NCBI GenBank assembly: GCA_016780625.1
Contig: JADHLN010000004.1
Location: forward strand, 1 to 38,274
DNA from: Rickettsiales bacterium
GTDB taxonomy: Bacteria; Pseudomonadota; Alphaproteobacteria; Rickettsiales; JABIRX01
Reading direction: 5' to 3'
DNA length: 38,274 bases
In this document: positions 22,736-32,353 of the stretch, piece by piece
Layout: each line of letters begins with the position of its first letter
How positions within the stretch are numbered: the first letter of the stretch is position 1
Notes under the pieces: generated by a model
Database searches by the model: none
The model's input: the letters and a program-made list of their open reading frames with translations, nothing else
What the model was told of the DNA's origin: nothing
Position numbers and translations under genes: made by a program

Positions 22736-24877
22736 ATGAATAAAATTTTTAAAGTAATTTTACCATTAAATATAGAAAAAATTTTTAGTTATCTAGGTAA
22801 AGATGAAGAAATAGGTGATTTAGTTTTGGTGCCTTTTGCTAAAAAAAAATTAATGGGAATTGTCTGGGCAGAAGAAAGCTCAGTAAATTTTGATTTAAAA
22901 AAATTAAAAAAAATAGAAAAGATTATAACCCCAAATCTTCTCAAAAATTCCTATTTAGAATTTTGTAATTATTTCGTAAATTATAATCATATTTCACATA
23001 ATCAGTTAGCAAAGTTAATAATAGCCAAGCCAGAAATTTTAACTTACCAAGAAACAGAAATATTTTACTATCTAAAAGATAGCTCGATAACAAAATTAAG
23101 CCAAAAAAGAAAAGAGCTTATTAAGTTATTAGAAAATAAAAAATTAAAAGAAAAAGAATTAATAGCTAAAGGATTTTCAAAAAATTATTTAAACAACCAA
23201 GATAAATTAAATTTTATTGGCAAGGAAGAGGCCATAAAAAACACAGCTGATAATATTTTTAATTATGAACCGGCAAATTTTAGCGATAAACAGCAAAAAT
23301 CAATTGCAGAATTAAGGCCTTTAATTAATGAAAAAAAATTTTCAGTTAGCTTTTTAAATGGCATAACGGGCTCTGGAAAAACCGAAATATATTTTGATCT
23401 CTTGGCGAATAAGCTTAAAGAAAAAAATAGCCAAATTTTAATCTTACTGCCAGAAATTTTACTAACAAAACAATTTATAGATAAGTTTTATAAAAGATTT
23501 AAAGTAAGGCCATATTTATGGCATTCAAGTTCTAGCTTAAAAGAAAAAAAACAAATTTGGAACAGGGTAAATTTAAATGAATCGCTAGTAGTTGTAGGGG
23601 CAAGGTCTTCTTTGTTTTTACCATTTAAAAATCTAAAAATGCTAATATTAGATGAAGAGCATGATGCCTCTTACAAGCAAGAAGAGAGCCCTGTTTATCA
23701 TGCTAGAGATATGGCCATTGTACGGGCAATGAAAGAGAATATTCCGATAATTTTAGTATCCGCAACACCATCTGTAGAAACAAAGCATAATTGCAACATA
23801 GGGAAATATAAGGAAGTAAAATTAACAGAAAGATTTAAAGGAAATCTTCCAGAGATAAAATTAATTGATATGAGAAAAGAAAATCTAGTCACTAATCAGG
23901 CAATTTCAGAGGAGTTAGCATTAAAGATAAAAGAAAAATTAGCAGCAAAGGAACAAATAATGCTTTTTCTAAACAGAAAAGGGTTTGCGCCACTAAAAAT
24001 ATGCAAAAATTGTGGCTATATATTTAAATGCCCAAATTGTGATGTATTTTTAGTAAGTCATTTAAAAAAGAAAATACTTGATTGTCATCATTGTGATTAT
24101 CAAATTCCTGTTGATAGTAATTGTAAAAAATGTGGCAATACAGATAATTTTAGTTTGCATGGTTATGGTATTGAAAGAGTTGTTGAAGAGATAAAAGAAA
24201 AATTCCCTAAAGCAAATATTGCAAAAATAACTAGCGATGAGAGTAAAAATAATAAAGAAATCGCAGATATTTTTGCTAAAATTGAAGCAAATGAAACAGA
24301 TATTATAATAGGAACTCAGATAATCAGCAAAGGCCATCATTTCAAAAAGCTAAACTTAGTAGGGGTAATTGATGGTGATATAGGTGATGTTAGTGATTTA
24401 AGATATTCAGAGAAGCTATATCAGATTTTACATCAAATATCAGGAAGGGCTGGAAGAGAAGAGGGGAAAGGAGAGGTTTTAATTCAAACTTATAATAAAG
24501 ATATGAGATTTTATACCAATCTAATAACAGGAAATATAGAAGGTTTTTATGAAGATGAAATCAAAAAAAGAGAAAAATATAATTTGCCACCATTTTGCAA
24601 GTTAATAGCTCTTATAATTAGTTCTTCAAATAAAAATATAGCAAAAACAAACAGCCAAATATTGGCAAAATCATTAAAAGAAAATAAAAAATATAAAGTT
24701 TTAGGCTCCTCAGAAGCACCATTACATTTTTTACGCAATAAATACAGATATAGAATATTGATAAAAAGTAAAAAATCAGATTTTAATCATGATATCAATA
24801 TGTTAATTAAAACAAAATTTAATAACATAAATGATCTTAAAATAAAAATAGATATAGACCCAATTAATTTTAGTTAA
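22736..24877 (+). CDS. priA: Primosomal protein N' (replication restart helicase PriA)
   Basis: PriA recognises stalled forks and D-loops and reloads DnaB. The 713-residue protein has the N-terminal DNA-binding domain (KVILPLNIEKIFSYLG...DLVLVPFAKKK), then Walker A NGITGSGKTEIYF near residues 208-220. The DEEH box follows in LILDEEHDASYKQEE with YHARDMAIVRA, then the two-zinc Cys region (CKNCGYIFKCPNC to CHHCDY to CKKCGN, about residues 423-465). Motif VI is LHQISGRAGREEGKGEVLIQT. All catalytic and zinc residues are present. It is divergent from the zur operon with 35 bp between starts. Confidence 0.97.
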   Translation: MNKIFKVILPLNIEKIFSYLGKDEEIGDLVLVPFAKKKLMGIVWAEESSVNFDLKKLKKIEKIITPNLLKNSYLEFCNYFVNYNHISHNQLAKLIIAKPEILTYQETEIFYYLKDSSITKLSQKRKELIKLLENKKLKEKELIAKGFSKNYLNNQDKLNFIGKEEAIKNTADNIFNYEPANFSDKQQKSIAELRPLINEKKFSVSFLNGITGSGKTEIYFDLLANKLKEKNSQILILLPEILLTKQFIDKFYKRFKVRPYLWHSSSSLKEKKQIWNRVNLNESLVVVGARSSLFLPFKNLKMLILDEEHDASYKQEESPVYHARDMAIVRAMKENIPIILVSATPSVETKHNCNIGKYKEVKLTERFKGNLPEIKLIDMRKENLVTNQAISEELALKIKEKLAAKEQIMLFLNRKGFAPLKICKNCGYIFKCPNCDVFLVSHLKKKILDCHHCDYQIPVDSNCKKCGNTDNFSLHGYGIERVVEEIKEKFPKANIAKITSDESKNNKEIADIFAKIEANETDIIIGTQIISKGHHFKKLNLVGVIDGDIGDVSDLRYSEKLYQILHQISGRAGREEGKGEVLIQTYNKDMRFYTNLITGNIEGFYEDEIKKREKYNLPPFCKLIALIISSSNKNIAKTNSQILAKSLKENKKYKVLGSSEAPLHFLRNKYRYRILIKSKKSDFNHDINMLIKTKFNNINDLKIKIDIDPINFS

Positions 24878-24971
24878 TTCATAAAGAAAAAAAACATTAT
24901 TTCCTCTTGTAATTTGATAAATAAAAATATAAATATTAACAGCAAATTTATGCCAATAATCACATTTTATA

Positions 24972-25538
24972 ATGTCAAAAAAAATACTCACCAATAATCT
25001 AATTGCTAAAAAATATGCTACTGCAATTTTTAAATTGGCAGATAAAGAAAAAAAACACGACTCTATTTTAAAAGATTTCAAGGAGATATTTGCCCTTCTT
25101 CAAGAAAATGAAAAGCTAAATAAAATAATAAAAAACCCTTATCTAAACGATAAAACAAAAAAACAAGCAGTAAAAATAATCGCTAAAAATTTAAATATTT
25201 CAGATGAAGTAAATAATTTTTTAGCCTTGCTAATATCTAAAAAACGCTTAAACCACATTAGTAATATCATTTCTGAATATCAGCTTATTTGGCAAAAAAA
25301 TAATAATGAACAAAGCTGCAAAATTATATCAGCAAACAAATTAACTACTAAAGAAATTACTGAAATAAATGAAGTTCTTACAAATAAATTTGCAAAAAAG
25401 ATAATTTGCACAAATATTATCGACCAAGAAATTCTTGGAGGAGTTAAAATTATCATTGGCTCAAAAATGATAGATTGCAGCTTAGCCAACAAGATAAAAC
25501 TATTTGAAATTAACAGTAAAAACACATTATTAGCATAA
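24972..25538 (+). CDS. atpH: ATP synthase F1 delta subunit
   Basis: The delta subunit links the F1 head to the peripheral stalk. The 188 residues show the six-helix N-domain (IAKKYATAIFKLADKEKKHDSILKDF), the central LLISKKRLNHISNII and the C-terminal signature ILGGVKIIIGSKMIDCSLANKIK. It is the first gene of atpH-atpA-atpG. I could not settle a promoter in the 94 bp upstream, which is plain AT-rich sequence. Confidence 0.95.
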   Translation: MSKKILTNNLIAKKYATAIFKLADKEKKHDSILKDFKEIFALLQENEKLNKIIKNPYLNDKTKKQAVKIIAKNLNISDEVNNFLALLISKKRLNHISNIISEYQLIWQKNNNEQSCKIISANKLTTKEITEINEVLTNKFAKKIICTNIIDQEILGGVKIIIGSKMIDCSLANKIKLFEINSKNTLLA

Positions 25539-25562
25539 TATTAATATAAATTTAGGTAAAAT

Positions 25563-27101
25563 ATGAACATAAATGTAGCAGAAGTATCTAACATAATAAC
25601 TAAGCAAATTTCTGACTTTAATGATGTAGCAGAATTATCAGAAATTGGAGAAGTAATTTCTGTGAATGATGGTGTAGCGGTTTGTTACGGTCTTGATGAT
25701 GTTCAGGCTGGAGAGATGGTAGAGTTTGCAGGGGGAATTCAAGGGATGGCTCTTAATCTTGAAGAGTCAACAGTCGGAATAGTTATATTTGGCGATGATA
25801 GATTAGTAGAAGAAGGGCAAACAGTTAAAAGAACTGGAAAAATTGTAGAAGTCCCAGTTGGAAAAGAGCTTTTGGGAAGAGTTGTTGACGCGCTTGGAAA
25901 TCCCATAGATGGAAAAGGCCCAATCAATGCAAAGCAATCAAGCAGAGTAGAAATAAAAGCGCCAGGAATCATAGCAAGAAAATCAGTACATGAGCCTGTT
26001 CAAACAGGAATTAAAGCAATAGACAGTTTAATCCCAATTGGAAGAGGGCAAAGAGAATTAATTATTGGTGATAGACAAACTGGAAAAACTGCTATTATTC
26101 TTGATAGCTTTATTAATCAAATTCCAATTCATGAGAAAGGTGAAGAAAAAGACAAGCTTTACTGTATTTATGTAGCAATTGGGCAAAAAAGATCTTCAAT
26201 AGCTAGATTTGTAAAAACTCTTGAAGAGACAGGAGCATTAAAATTTTCAATCGTAGTTGTTGCATCAGCATCAGAAGCTGCACCATTACAATTCCTAGCA
26301 CCATATACAGGCTGTGCTATGGGTGAATATTTTAGAGATAACTCAATGCATGCATTAATTGCTTATGATGATTTAAGTAAACAAGCTGTTGCTTATAGAC
26401 AAATGTCATTATTGCTTAGAAGACCTCCGGGAAGAGAAGCTTACCCAGGAGATGTGTTCTTTTTACATTCAAGATTATTAGAAAGAGCGGCAAAAATGTC
26501 TGATGCAGAAGGAGCTGGTTCACTTACGGCCTTACCTGTTATTGAAACTCAAGCAGGAGACGTATCAGCCTATATCCCAACAAATGTAATTTCTATTACA
26601 GATGGACAAATATTTCTTGAGTCTGAATTATTTCATAAAGGTATTAGGCCTGCATTAAATGTTGGTTTATCAGTTTCGCGTGTGGGATCTGCTGCGCAAA
26701 TAAAAGCCATGAAGCAAGTTGCTGGTTCAATTAAGTTAGATTTAGCGCAATATAGAGAAATGGAGGCATTCGCTCAATTTGGCTCCGACCTTGATGAATC
26801 AACTCAGCAATTATTGGCGAGAGGTGAAAGATTAACTTCACTTCTAAAGCAGGATCAATATAAGCCATATCAAGTTGCAGAACAAGTAATTTCAATTTTT
26901 GCTGGAGTAAATGGCTATCTCGATAATATACCAGTGAATAACATTATTAAATTTGAGCAAGCTTTATTAAATGACATCAAAATCAATAAAAAAGAATTTA
27001 TTGATATTATTACTAAAGAGCAAAAAATATCTGACTCTTTAAAAGAAGAGCTTGCAGATTATATTAAAAAATTTAGTGAAGATTTCCTGGAAAATAAATA
27101 A
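25563..27101 (+). CDS. atpA: ATP synthase F1 alpha subunit
   Basis: The alpha subunit forms half of the F1 hexamer and carries non-catalytic nucleotide sites. The 512-residue protein is very well conserved. It has the beta-barrel N-domain ([27 protein letters not shown]), Walker [10 protein letters not shown] near residue 170, [15 protein letters not shown] and [31 protein letters not shown]. The [12 protein letters not shown] and [18 protein letters not shown] blocks follow. It overlaps atpG by the TAATG junction at 27101. It uses G/C-rich codons a little more than its neighbours, as expected for a highly expressed gene. Confidence 0.98.
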   Translation: MNINVAEVSNIITKQISDFNDVAELSEIGEVISVNDGVAVCYGLDDVQAGEMVEFAGGIQGMALNLEESTVGIVIFGDDRLVEEGQTVKRTGKIVEVPVGKELLGRVVDALGNPIDGKGPINAKQSSRVEIKAPGIIARKSVHEPVQTGIKAIDSLIPIGRGQRELIIGDRQTGKTAIILDSFINQIPIHEKGEEKDKLYCIYVAIGQKRSSIARFVKTLEETGALKFSIVVVASASEAAPLQFLAPYTGCAMGEYFRDNSMHALIAYDDLSKQAVAYRQMSLLLRRPPGREAYPGDVFFLHSRLLERAAKMSDAEGAGSLTALPVIETQAGDVSAYIPTNVISITDGQIFLESELFHKGIRPALNVGLSVSRVGSAAQIKAMKQVAGSIKLDLAQYREMEAFAQFGSDLDESTQQLLARGERLTSLLKQDQYKPYQVAEQVISIFAGVNGYLDNIPVNNIIKFEQALLNDIKINKKEFIDIITKEQKISDSLKEELADYIKKFSEDFLENK

Positions 27102-27976
27102 TGGCAGATTTAAAAACCTTAAAGCTTCGTATTGGTAGCATAAAGCAAACTCAAAAAATAACTAAAGCCATGAAAATGGTTGCAGCATCTAAGCTTAGAA
27201 AGGCAAGAGAGGCTGCTGAGAATGCTAGGCTGTACACAGAAACCTTGGCTGATATTATATCTTCTCAAGCAACTGAAAATAACGCTAATAATAATGAGAG
27301 ATCATTAATTTATGGCACTAAAAATGCTAAAAAAATCCTTTTATTAGTAAATAGTTCAGATAGAGGTTTATGCGGTGGTTTAAATACAAATATTGTAAAA
27401 TTTGTAAAACAAACAATAGCTAAATATGAACAAGAAAATCTTGAAGTAAAATTACTACTAATTGGTAAAAAAGCAAATGATCAGTTAAAAACTCAGTTTA
27501 AAGATTATATCCATGAATATCAGCTTGGTTTTAGTTCAAAAGCAATAACATATGCTGATGCAACAGAATTATCAGACAAAATAATTAAGCTATTCACAGA
27601 AGAGCAGATTGACATTTGCAAAATTATTTATCCATATTTTAGCTCAGCAATAGAACAAGAGCCTAAAGAAATAGATTTAATACCTGTTAATGTTAAAGAG
27701 TCTGGTTCCACTGAAGAATCATTAGATTTTGAATATGAACCTAGCAAAGAATTATTGCTTGATGAAATTATTCCTAAAAATATCACCACGCAAATCTTTC
27801 AATCCCTTCTTGAAACTTACGCATCTGAACAGGGTTCAAGAATGACTGCTATGGATAATGCTGTGAATAATTGTGCAGAATTAATTAAGAAATTAAACCT
27901 ACAATATAACAGAACAAGACAAGCTAAAATTACAACTGAATTAGTTGAAATAATATCTGCAGCAGAATCAATATAA
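27101..27976 (+). CDS. atpG: ATP synthase F1 gamma subunit
   Basis: The gamma subunit is the rotating shaft of F1. The 291-residue frame begins with LKLRIGSIKQTQKITKAMKMVAASKLRKA, the classical N-terminal helix, has SSDRGLCGGLNTNI (about residues 85-98) and ends with the partner helix YASEQGSRMTAMDNAVNNCAELIKKLNLQYNRTRQAKITTELVEIISAAESI. Its stop overlaps the start of the coq9 gene. atpD and atpC, which normally follow, are absent here. Confidence 0.97.
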   Translation: MADLKTLKLRIGSIKQTQKITKAMKMVAASKLRKAREAAENARLYTETLADIISSQATENNANNNERSLIYGTKNAKKILLLVNSSDRGLCGGLNTNIVKFVKQTIAKYEQENLEVKLLLIGKKANDQLKTQFKDYIHEYQLGFSSKAITYADATELSDKIIKLFTEEQIDICKIIYPYFSSAIEQEPKEIDLIPVNVKESGSTEESLDFEYEPSKELLLDEIIPKNITTQIFQSLLETYASEQGSRMTAMDNAVNNCAELIKKLNLQYNRTRQAKITTELVEIISAAESI

Positions 27977-28545
27977 TGACTGAAAAATTAAAAAGTAAAT
28001 TTTTAAAAACAGCTCTAGAATTATTACCATTATATGGGTTAAGTGATGAGTTGATAACAGAAACTGAAAAGCAAACAGCTTTTAGTAATGTTTTTCCATC
28101 CATAAAAGATTTGGTAGAATATCATTTAGAAAATAATGATGCTTTAATGCTTAAAGAGCTAAAAAAACAGGAAAAGAAAAATCTAAAAATTAGAGATAAA
28201 ATAAAAACAGCAATCTTAATCAGATTTTCTCTAAATGATCGAGAAATAATCACAGAGATAGCTAAATTTTTATTAAAACCACAAAATGCTGATTTAGCAT
28301 TTAAATCTCTTGCTAAAACTTGTGATGAAATATGGATTTTTGCTGGAGATAATTCTGCAGATTTTAATTATTACACAAAAAGAGGTTTGTTAGCGGCAAT
28401 TTATAGCGCAACTCTTGCTTATTATATCAAGAAAACGGACATAACTAATGAAGATTTAGAAAAATTCATAAATAACCGTATATCTAATATATTAGAATTA
28501 GGTTCAATTAAATATAAAATAACTAGTTTCTTTCGTAAGAAATAA
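27976..28545 (+). CDS. coq9: COQ9 family protein (ubiquinone synthesis accessory protein)
   Basis: COQ9 is a lipid-binding, TetR-like-fold partner of the Coq7 hydroxylase in mitochondria; alphaproteobacteria carry homologues. The 189 residues have the helical start (SKFLKTALELLPLYGLSDELI) and the conserved C-terminal region DEIWIFAGDNSADFNYYTKRGLLAAIYSATLAYYIKK followed by LEKFINNRISNILE. These correspond to the DxxW-AGD-S-D-NWYTKR-L-xVY core of the family. It starts within the atpG stop codon and ends one base from the convergent DAHP synthase. It therefore appears to be the last gene of the atpHAG transcript, which would join ATP synthase and quinone functions. Confidence 0.88.
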   Translation: MTEKLKSKFLKTALELLPLYGLSDELITETEKQTAFSNVFPSIKDLVEYHLENNDALMLKELKKQEKKNLKIRDKIKTAILIRFSLNDREIITEIAKFLLKPQNADLAFKSLAKTCDEIWIFAGDNSADFNYYTKRGLLAAIYSATLAYYIKKTDITNEDLEKFINNRISNILELGSIKYKITSFFRKK

Positions 28546-29901
28546 TTATTTATTAAGTCTGTCAGCAATTAAAAAAGCAAGCTCTAAACTCTGAGAACCA
28601 TTTAAACGTGGATCACAATGTGTTTTATAGCGTGAGACTAAATCCTCTTCAGTGATTTTTATAGATCCTCCCAAACATTCGGTAACATCTTGTCCAGTCA
28701 TCTCAATGTGAATACCGCCAGCATAACTATTTAAAGATTTATGAATATTAAAGAAGCTCTCAACTTCAGATAAAATATTTGAGAATTTTCTAGTTTTGTA
28801 ATTATTATTAGATTTTTCTGTATTTCCATGCATAGGGTCACAAGACCAAATGACATTTAAGCCTTCTTTTTGAACCGCGCTCACAATGTCAGGGAGTTTA
28901 TCTTCAATAATATCTGCTCCCATTCTAGTAATTAAAGTTAATTTTCCAGCTTCATTTTCAGGATTTAATATATTTATTAATTTTAATACTTCATCAATTT
29001 TTGCAGTTGAGCCAACCTTAGAAGCTATTGGATTAGCAAGGCCCCTAAAGAACTCTATATGTGCACCATCTAGATTTCTAGTTCTTTCCCCAATCCATAA
29101 CATATGAGCAGAGCATGCATAATATTTATTATCGATAGGGTTTTTTCTTGTTAAAGCTTCTTCGTAATTTAAAAGTAATGCTTCATGAGAGGTATAAAAT
29201 TCTGCGCTATTATAATCTCTATCAGATTCAAGGTCAAAGCCACAAGCTTTGAAAAAATATGCAGAATCCTTAATTCGCTCAACAATATCTAATAATTTTT
29301 TATTTTCAGGGGTGTTTACAGCAAAATCTGTTAACCATCCATTAATTTTCTCAATGCTAGAAAATCCACCACTCGCCAAAGAACGAAGATAATTAAGAGT
29401 TGTTGCAGATTGTTTATATGCTTCTATTAAGTAATCAGGATTAGGGATACGAGAATTTTCCAAAGCTTCTAAAGAATTTACAATATCACCTCTATATGAA
29501 GCTATTTTTTTACCATTAATTTCTTCAAAGTCACTTGAGCGAGGTTTAGCAAACTGACCTGCAATTCTACCAACCTTAACAACCGGCTTTTTAGTACCAT
29601 GCATTAAAACAGCAGTCATTTGTAACAATATCTGAAAATATCTTGTAAGATTAAATTCATTAAATTCTGCAAAACTTTCAGCGCAGTCACCAGCCTGTAA
29701 TAAAAAAGCTTCTCCTTTACATATTTTTGCTAATTGTTCTTTTAGTCTTTTTGCTTCATCAAAATAAATTAGAGCAGGATAATCTTTAAGTTTATTTATG
29801 GTTTGATCAAGATGTTTTAGATCATTATATTTAGGTTGTTGTTTTGCTTCAAAATTCTTCCATGAAGATAAGCTCCACTGATTATTTGCCTTTTTATTCA
29901 T
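28546..29901 (-). CDS. Class II 3-deoxy-7-phosphoheptulonate (DAHP) synthase
   Basis: This enzyme joins PEP and erythrose 4-phosphate in the first step of the shikimate pathway. The 451 residues match the plant-like class II form: WSLSSWKNFEAKQQPKY at the start, then LLQAGDCAESFAEFN and KPVVKVGRIAGQFAKPRSSDFE. YRGDIVNSLEALENSRIPNP, HMLWIGERTRNLDGAHIEFFRGLANPI and VIWSCDPMHGNT complete the core, with GGIHIEMTGQDVTECLGG near the C-terminus. Metal ligands are in the AGDCAE, DPMHGN and HIEMTG blocks. It is divergent from pheA, another aromatic amino-acid gene, with 88 bp between starts. Confidence 0.96.
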   Translation of the reverse strand: MNKKANNQWSLSSWKNFEAKQQPKYNDLKHLDQTINKLKDYPALIYFDEAKRLKEQLAKICKGEAFLLQAGDCAESFAEFNEFNLTRYFQILLQMTAVLMHGTKKPVVKVGRIAGQFAKPRSSDFEEINGKKIASYRGDIVNSLEALENSRIPNPDYLIEAYKQSATTLNYLRSLASGGFSSIEKINGWLTDFAVNTPENKKLLDIVERIKDSAYFFKACGFDLESDRDYNSAEFYTSHEALLLNYEEALTRKNPIDNKYYACSAHMLWIGERTRNLDGAHIEFFRGLANPIASKVGSTAKIDEVLKLINILNPENEAGKLTLITRMGADIIEDKLPDIVSAVQKEGLNVIWSCDPMHGNTEKSNNNYKTRKFSNILSEVESFFNIHKSLNSYAGGIHIEMTGQDVTECLGGSIKITEEDLVSRYKTHCDPRLNGSQSLELAFLIADRLNK

Positions 29902-29910
29902 AATAATTAC

Positions 29911-29938
29911 TTGCAGATGTAAATAGTAAGTCTATATT
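29911..29938 (+). promoter_or_regulatory. Possible promoter of pheA
   Basis: TTGCAG (29911-29916) and TATATT (29933-29938) are separated by 16 bp in the 88-bp gap between the divergent DAHP synthase and pheA genes. The spacing is good; the AT-rich background lowers certainty. Confidence 0.4.
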
Positions 29939-29989
29939 TTTATTATATATTAAAATTACAATAAGAGGAATAGCTTAATTTTCAAGCAA

Positions 29990-30844
29990 ATGCAATATCA
30001 GAAATATAATAAAAAAATAGGTTTTCAAGGATCAGAGGGGGCAAATTCTCATCTTGCTGCAAAAGAAAATTTTCCCAATGCAAGTTTAAAATCATTTGAA
30101 ACATTTGAAGATCTATTTGCTGCCGTTGAAACACAAAAAGTAAATTTAGCTATAATACCTATTGAAAACTCTCACTCAGGAAGAGTCTCAGAGATTCATA
30201 ATTTGTTAAAAGAAACTAATTTACATATTGTTGGTGAGTTTTTTCTTGATATAAAACACCATTTAGCAGCAATAAAAGGCACAAAATTAGAGGAAGTAAA
30301 AGAAGTATATTCCCATCCTCAAGCTTTAATGCAATCTAATGCAAGTTTAAAAAAATTAAATTTAAAGATTAATTCTTATATAAATACAGCGCTTGCTGCC
30401 AAATTCATCAAAAAACAAAATAAAAAACATTTAGCTGCATTATGCACAAATTTAGCCGCAGAAATAAATGGGCTTGAAATTATTAAGCATGATCTTCAAG
30501 AAAGTAAAAATAACAAAACAACTTTTGTTGCTATAGCTAAAGATATCGAAGAGCTACCATCTAAAACTAAAGACAAAATAACAACATTATTATTCACTGC
30601 TAGAAATATTCCAGCTTCAATTTATAAATGCCTAGGTGGCTTTGCTACAAATAATATCAATATAATCAAGCTTGAAAGCTATATACCAGGAGGGTTATCA
30701 AATGAAGCACAGTTCTATATAAGCTTTGAAGGAGATACAGATGACATAAAAGTAAAATATGCATTAGAAGAATTAGGGTTTTATACTAAGTCAATAAAGC
30801 TACTGGGAGTTTATGATGCAGATCCAAGCCGAAAAAAAAAATAA
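29990..30844 (+). CDS. pheA: Prephenate dehydratase with C-terminal ACT domain
   Basis: PheA converts prephenate to phenylpyruvate for phenylalanine. The 284-residue monofunctional form has GFQGSEGANSHLAAKENFP at the start and VNLAIIPIENSHSGRVSEIHNLL in the middle. The catalytic-Thr segment is NNKTTFVAIA (near residue 180). The ACT domain LLFTARNIPASIYKCLGGFATNNINIIKLESYIP carries the ESR/ESY-type Phe-binding motif, so feedback inhibition by phenylalanine is expected. No chorismate mutase domain is fused. The upstream gene makes DAHP, so both ends of the pathway are adjacent. Confidence 0.96.
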   Translation: MQYQKYNKKIGFQGSEGANSHLAAKENFPNASLKSFETFEDLFAAVETQKVNLAIIPIENSHSGRVSEIHNLLKETNLHIVGEFFLDIKHHLAAIKGTKLEEVKEVYSHPQALMQSNASLKKLNLKINSYINTALAAKFIKKQNKKHLAALCTNLAAEINGLEIIKHDLQESKNNKTTFVAIAKDIEELPSKTKDKITTLLFTARNIPASIYKCLGGFATNNINIIKLESYIPGGLSNEAQFYISFEGDTDDIKVKYALEELGFYTKSIKLLGVYDADPSRKKK

Positions 30845-30855
30845 AAAAGGAAAAT

Positions 30856-30884
30856 TTTACTTTGATTTTTTAAAATGTTACAAT
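30856..30884 (+). promoter_or_regulatory. Extended -10 promoter of the prepilin-like gene
   Basis: TTTACT (30856-30861), a 17-bp spacer and TACAAT (30879-30884) preceded by TGT, which makes an extended -10. It lies 31 bp before the ATG at 30916; AAAGAGA acts as the ribosome site. Confidence 0.5.
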
Positions 30885-30915
30885 AGATTTAAACGCAATA
30901 AACAAAGAGAATATT

Positions 30916-31698
30916 ATGAACAGTAATAAAAAAGCATTTTCACTAATTGAATTATCTATAGTAATTATCATATTAGGTTTATTAGTAGCCTCGGTAACAG
31001 TAGGTAAAGACCTTATTAAAGCTGCTCAAATTAGAGGCCTTATTTCCCAGCTTCATGGCTTTGATACTCAGGTAAACACATTCCAACTAAAATATAATGC
31101 TTTACCAGGAGACATCAGAAACGCTGATAAAAGAGGTTTAGGTAGTCATAATGGAGATGGAAATTACGCATTAGAAGATAGTGACGGAGGTGATCCAGAC
31201 ACATTAACAGGTGAGTTAGTTTATTTTTGGGAGCATCTAGATAATGCAGGTTTTGCAGATGGTGCTTATGATGGAGATGAAACTAATGGTTTAATAGGTG
31301 AAACTATTCCAAGTGCAAAAAACACAGGAGGTATTACAGTTTATTCTTTAAATGGTGTAAATTATTATCATGTTGGTGCCGATGATGCTACAGGTAGTCC
31401 TAGAGAGGCAAATTTTATAGATACATTAGTACCAGAAGATGCATTTTCACTTGATAATAAATTAGATGATGGTTTTCCTCTTAAAGGAAAGGTAATAGCT
31501 AAATCAAAAGGATCAACAACATCTGATTGTAAATATAATTGTGCCTCACAAACTATTTCTGAAGCAAATGGCGGTGCAAGTCAAATACCAGGAGAAGCAT
31601 GTGTATTACAAGCTTCATCAAGCCAAAATGCCAATTTAGATGAATATGATTTTGAAACCTCAATTGTTAGATGTCAGTTAAGGGTGCAAATGCAGTAA
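30916..31698 (+). CDS. Prepilin-like protein with type IV/II pilin N-terminus
   Basis: The 260 residues start with a short basic leader and KKA-FSLIELSIVIIILGLLVASVTVG, the class of N-terminus processed by prepilin peptidase. The residue before the cleavage site is Ala rather than the usual Gly; the Glu at mature position 5 is kept. The rest is a globular, acidic domain with an Asp/Gly-rich loop (NGDGNYALEDSDGGDPD, residues about 78-95), four Cys in the C-terminal third and no further membrane segment. It is probably a pilin or pseudopilin whose acidic loop could bind calcium. No assembly ATPase, peptidase or secretin gene is near, so its machine must be elsewhere. It has its own promoter. 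Confidence 0.82.
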   Translation: MNSNKKAFSLIELSIVIIILGLLVASVTVGKDLIKAAQIRGLISQLHGFDTQVNTFQLKYNALPGDIRNADKRGLGSHNGDGNYALEDSDGGDPDTLTGELVYFWEHLDNAGFADGAYDGDETNGLIGETIPSAKNTGGITVYSLNGVNYYHVGADDATGSPREANFIDTLVPEDAFSLDNKLDDGFPLKGKVIAKSKGSTTSDCKYNCASQTISEANGGASQIPGEACVLQASSSQNANLDEYDFETSIVRCQLRVQMQ

Positions 31699-31726
31699 GC
31701 TGCACTAAAAATCAGAATCATGTCAA

Positions 31727-32350
31727 ATGGAGAACAAAACAAATATAGCTACCTCAGACTTTTTAAATAAAGTAGTTAAAGCAAATAGGTCAGATTTAGT
31801 AACGATAGACGAATTAAAAATATCGTTACATGAAAGAGGTTTTGGTATATTACTTATGCTTTTTACCCTACCTGTATCCGTTCCTATACCTTATATTCCT
31901 GGCATCACAACATTATTTGCAATACCTATAATTTTTTTATCTGTACAAATGGTTTTAGGTTTTGAATTTCCTTGGTTACCTAAATGGCTTACTAAAATCT
32001 CAATAAAAAGAAAAATTCTACGTTACGCAATTTTAAAATCATCGCCAATACTTAAAAAAGTCGAAAAATTACTAAAACCAAGATTAAGCCTTATAACATC
32101 TGGGCATGGGCATCAAATAATCGGCTTTTTCGCAACAATATTTGCAGTTTGCATAGCATTGCCATTGCCCTTTACTAATTTTATCCCTGCCTTAGGAATA
32201 ATTGCCATGTCTTTAGGTTTGTTAAGTAGAGATGGCTTTATCATATTAATAGGTATAGTTATAGGAGTGATTGGTACAATTTTTACTTTGGCAATTATTA
32301 TATTAGGTAAAAAAATTGTTATAGGGATTTTAAATAAATTCTTTTTTTAG
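31727..32350 (+). CDS. exoD: ExoD-family integral membrane protein
   Basis: ExoD was named from a Rhizobium exopolysaccharide and alkali-sensitivity mutant; its biochemical activity is unknown. The 207-residue frame has the family N-terminus (TIDELKISLHERGFGILLMLFTLPVSVPIPYIPGITTLFAIPIIFLSVQMVLG). It continues with PWLPKWL, a basic cytoplasmic loop and a second half with LPLPFTNFIPALGIIAMSLGLLSRDGFIILIGIVIG, four or five membrane spans in all. It lies 28 bp after the prepilin gene in the same direction. Confidence 0.9.
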   Translation: MENKTNIATSDFLNKVVKANRSDLVTIDELKISLHERGFGILLMLFTLPVSVPIPYIPGITTLFAIPIIFLSVQMVLGFEFPWLPKWLTKISIKRKILRYAILKSSPILKKVEKLLKPRLSLITSGHGHQIIGFFATIFAVCIALPLPFTNFIPALGIIAMSLGLLSRDGFIILIGIVIGVIGTIFTLAIIILGKKIVIGILNKFFF

Positions 32351-32353
32351 AGC

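Noticed and set aside
24803-25081. A 92-codon minus-strand open frame across priA, the gap and atpH
   Set aside because: It overlaps two solid genes on the opposite strand, and its Phe/Ile/Tyr-rich translation shows no domain or signal.
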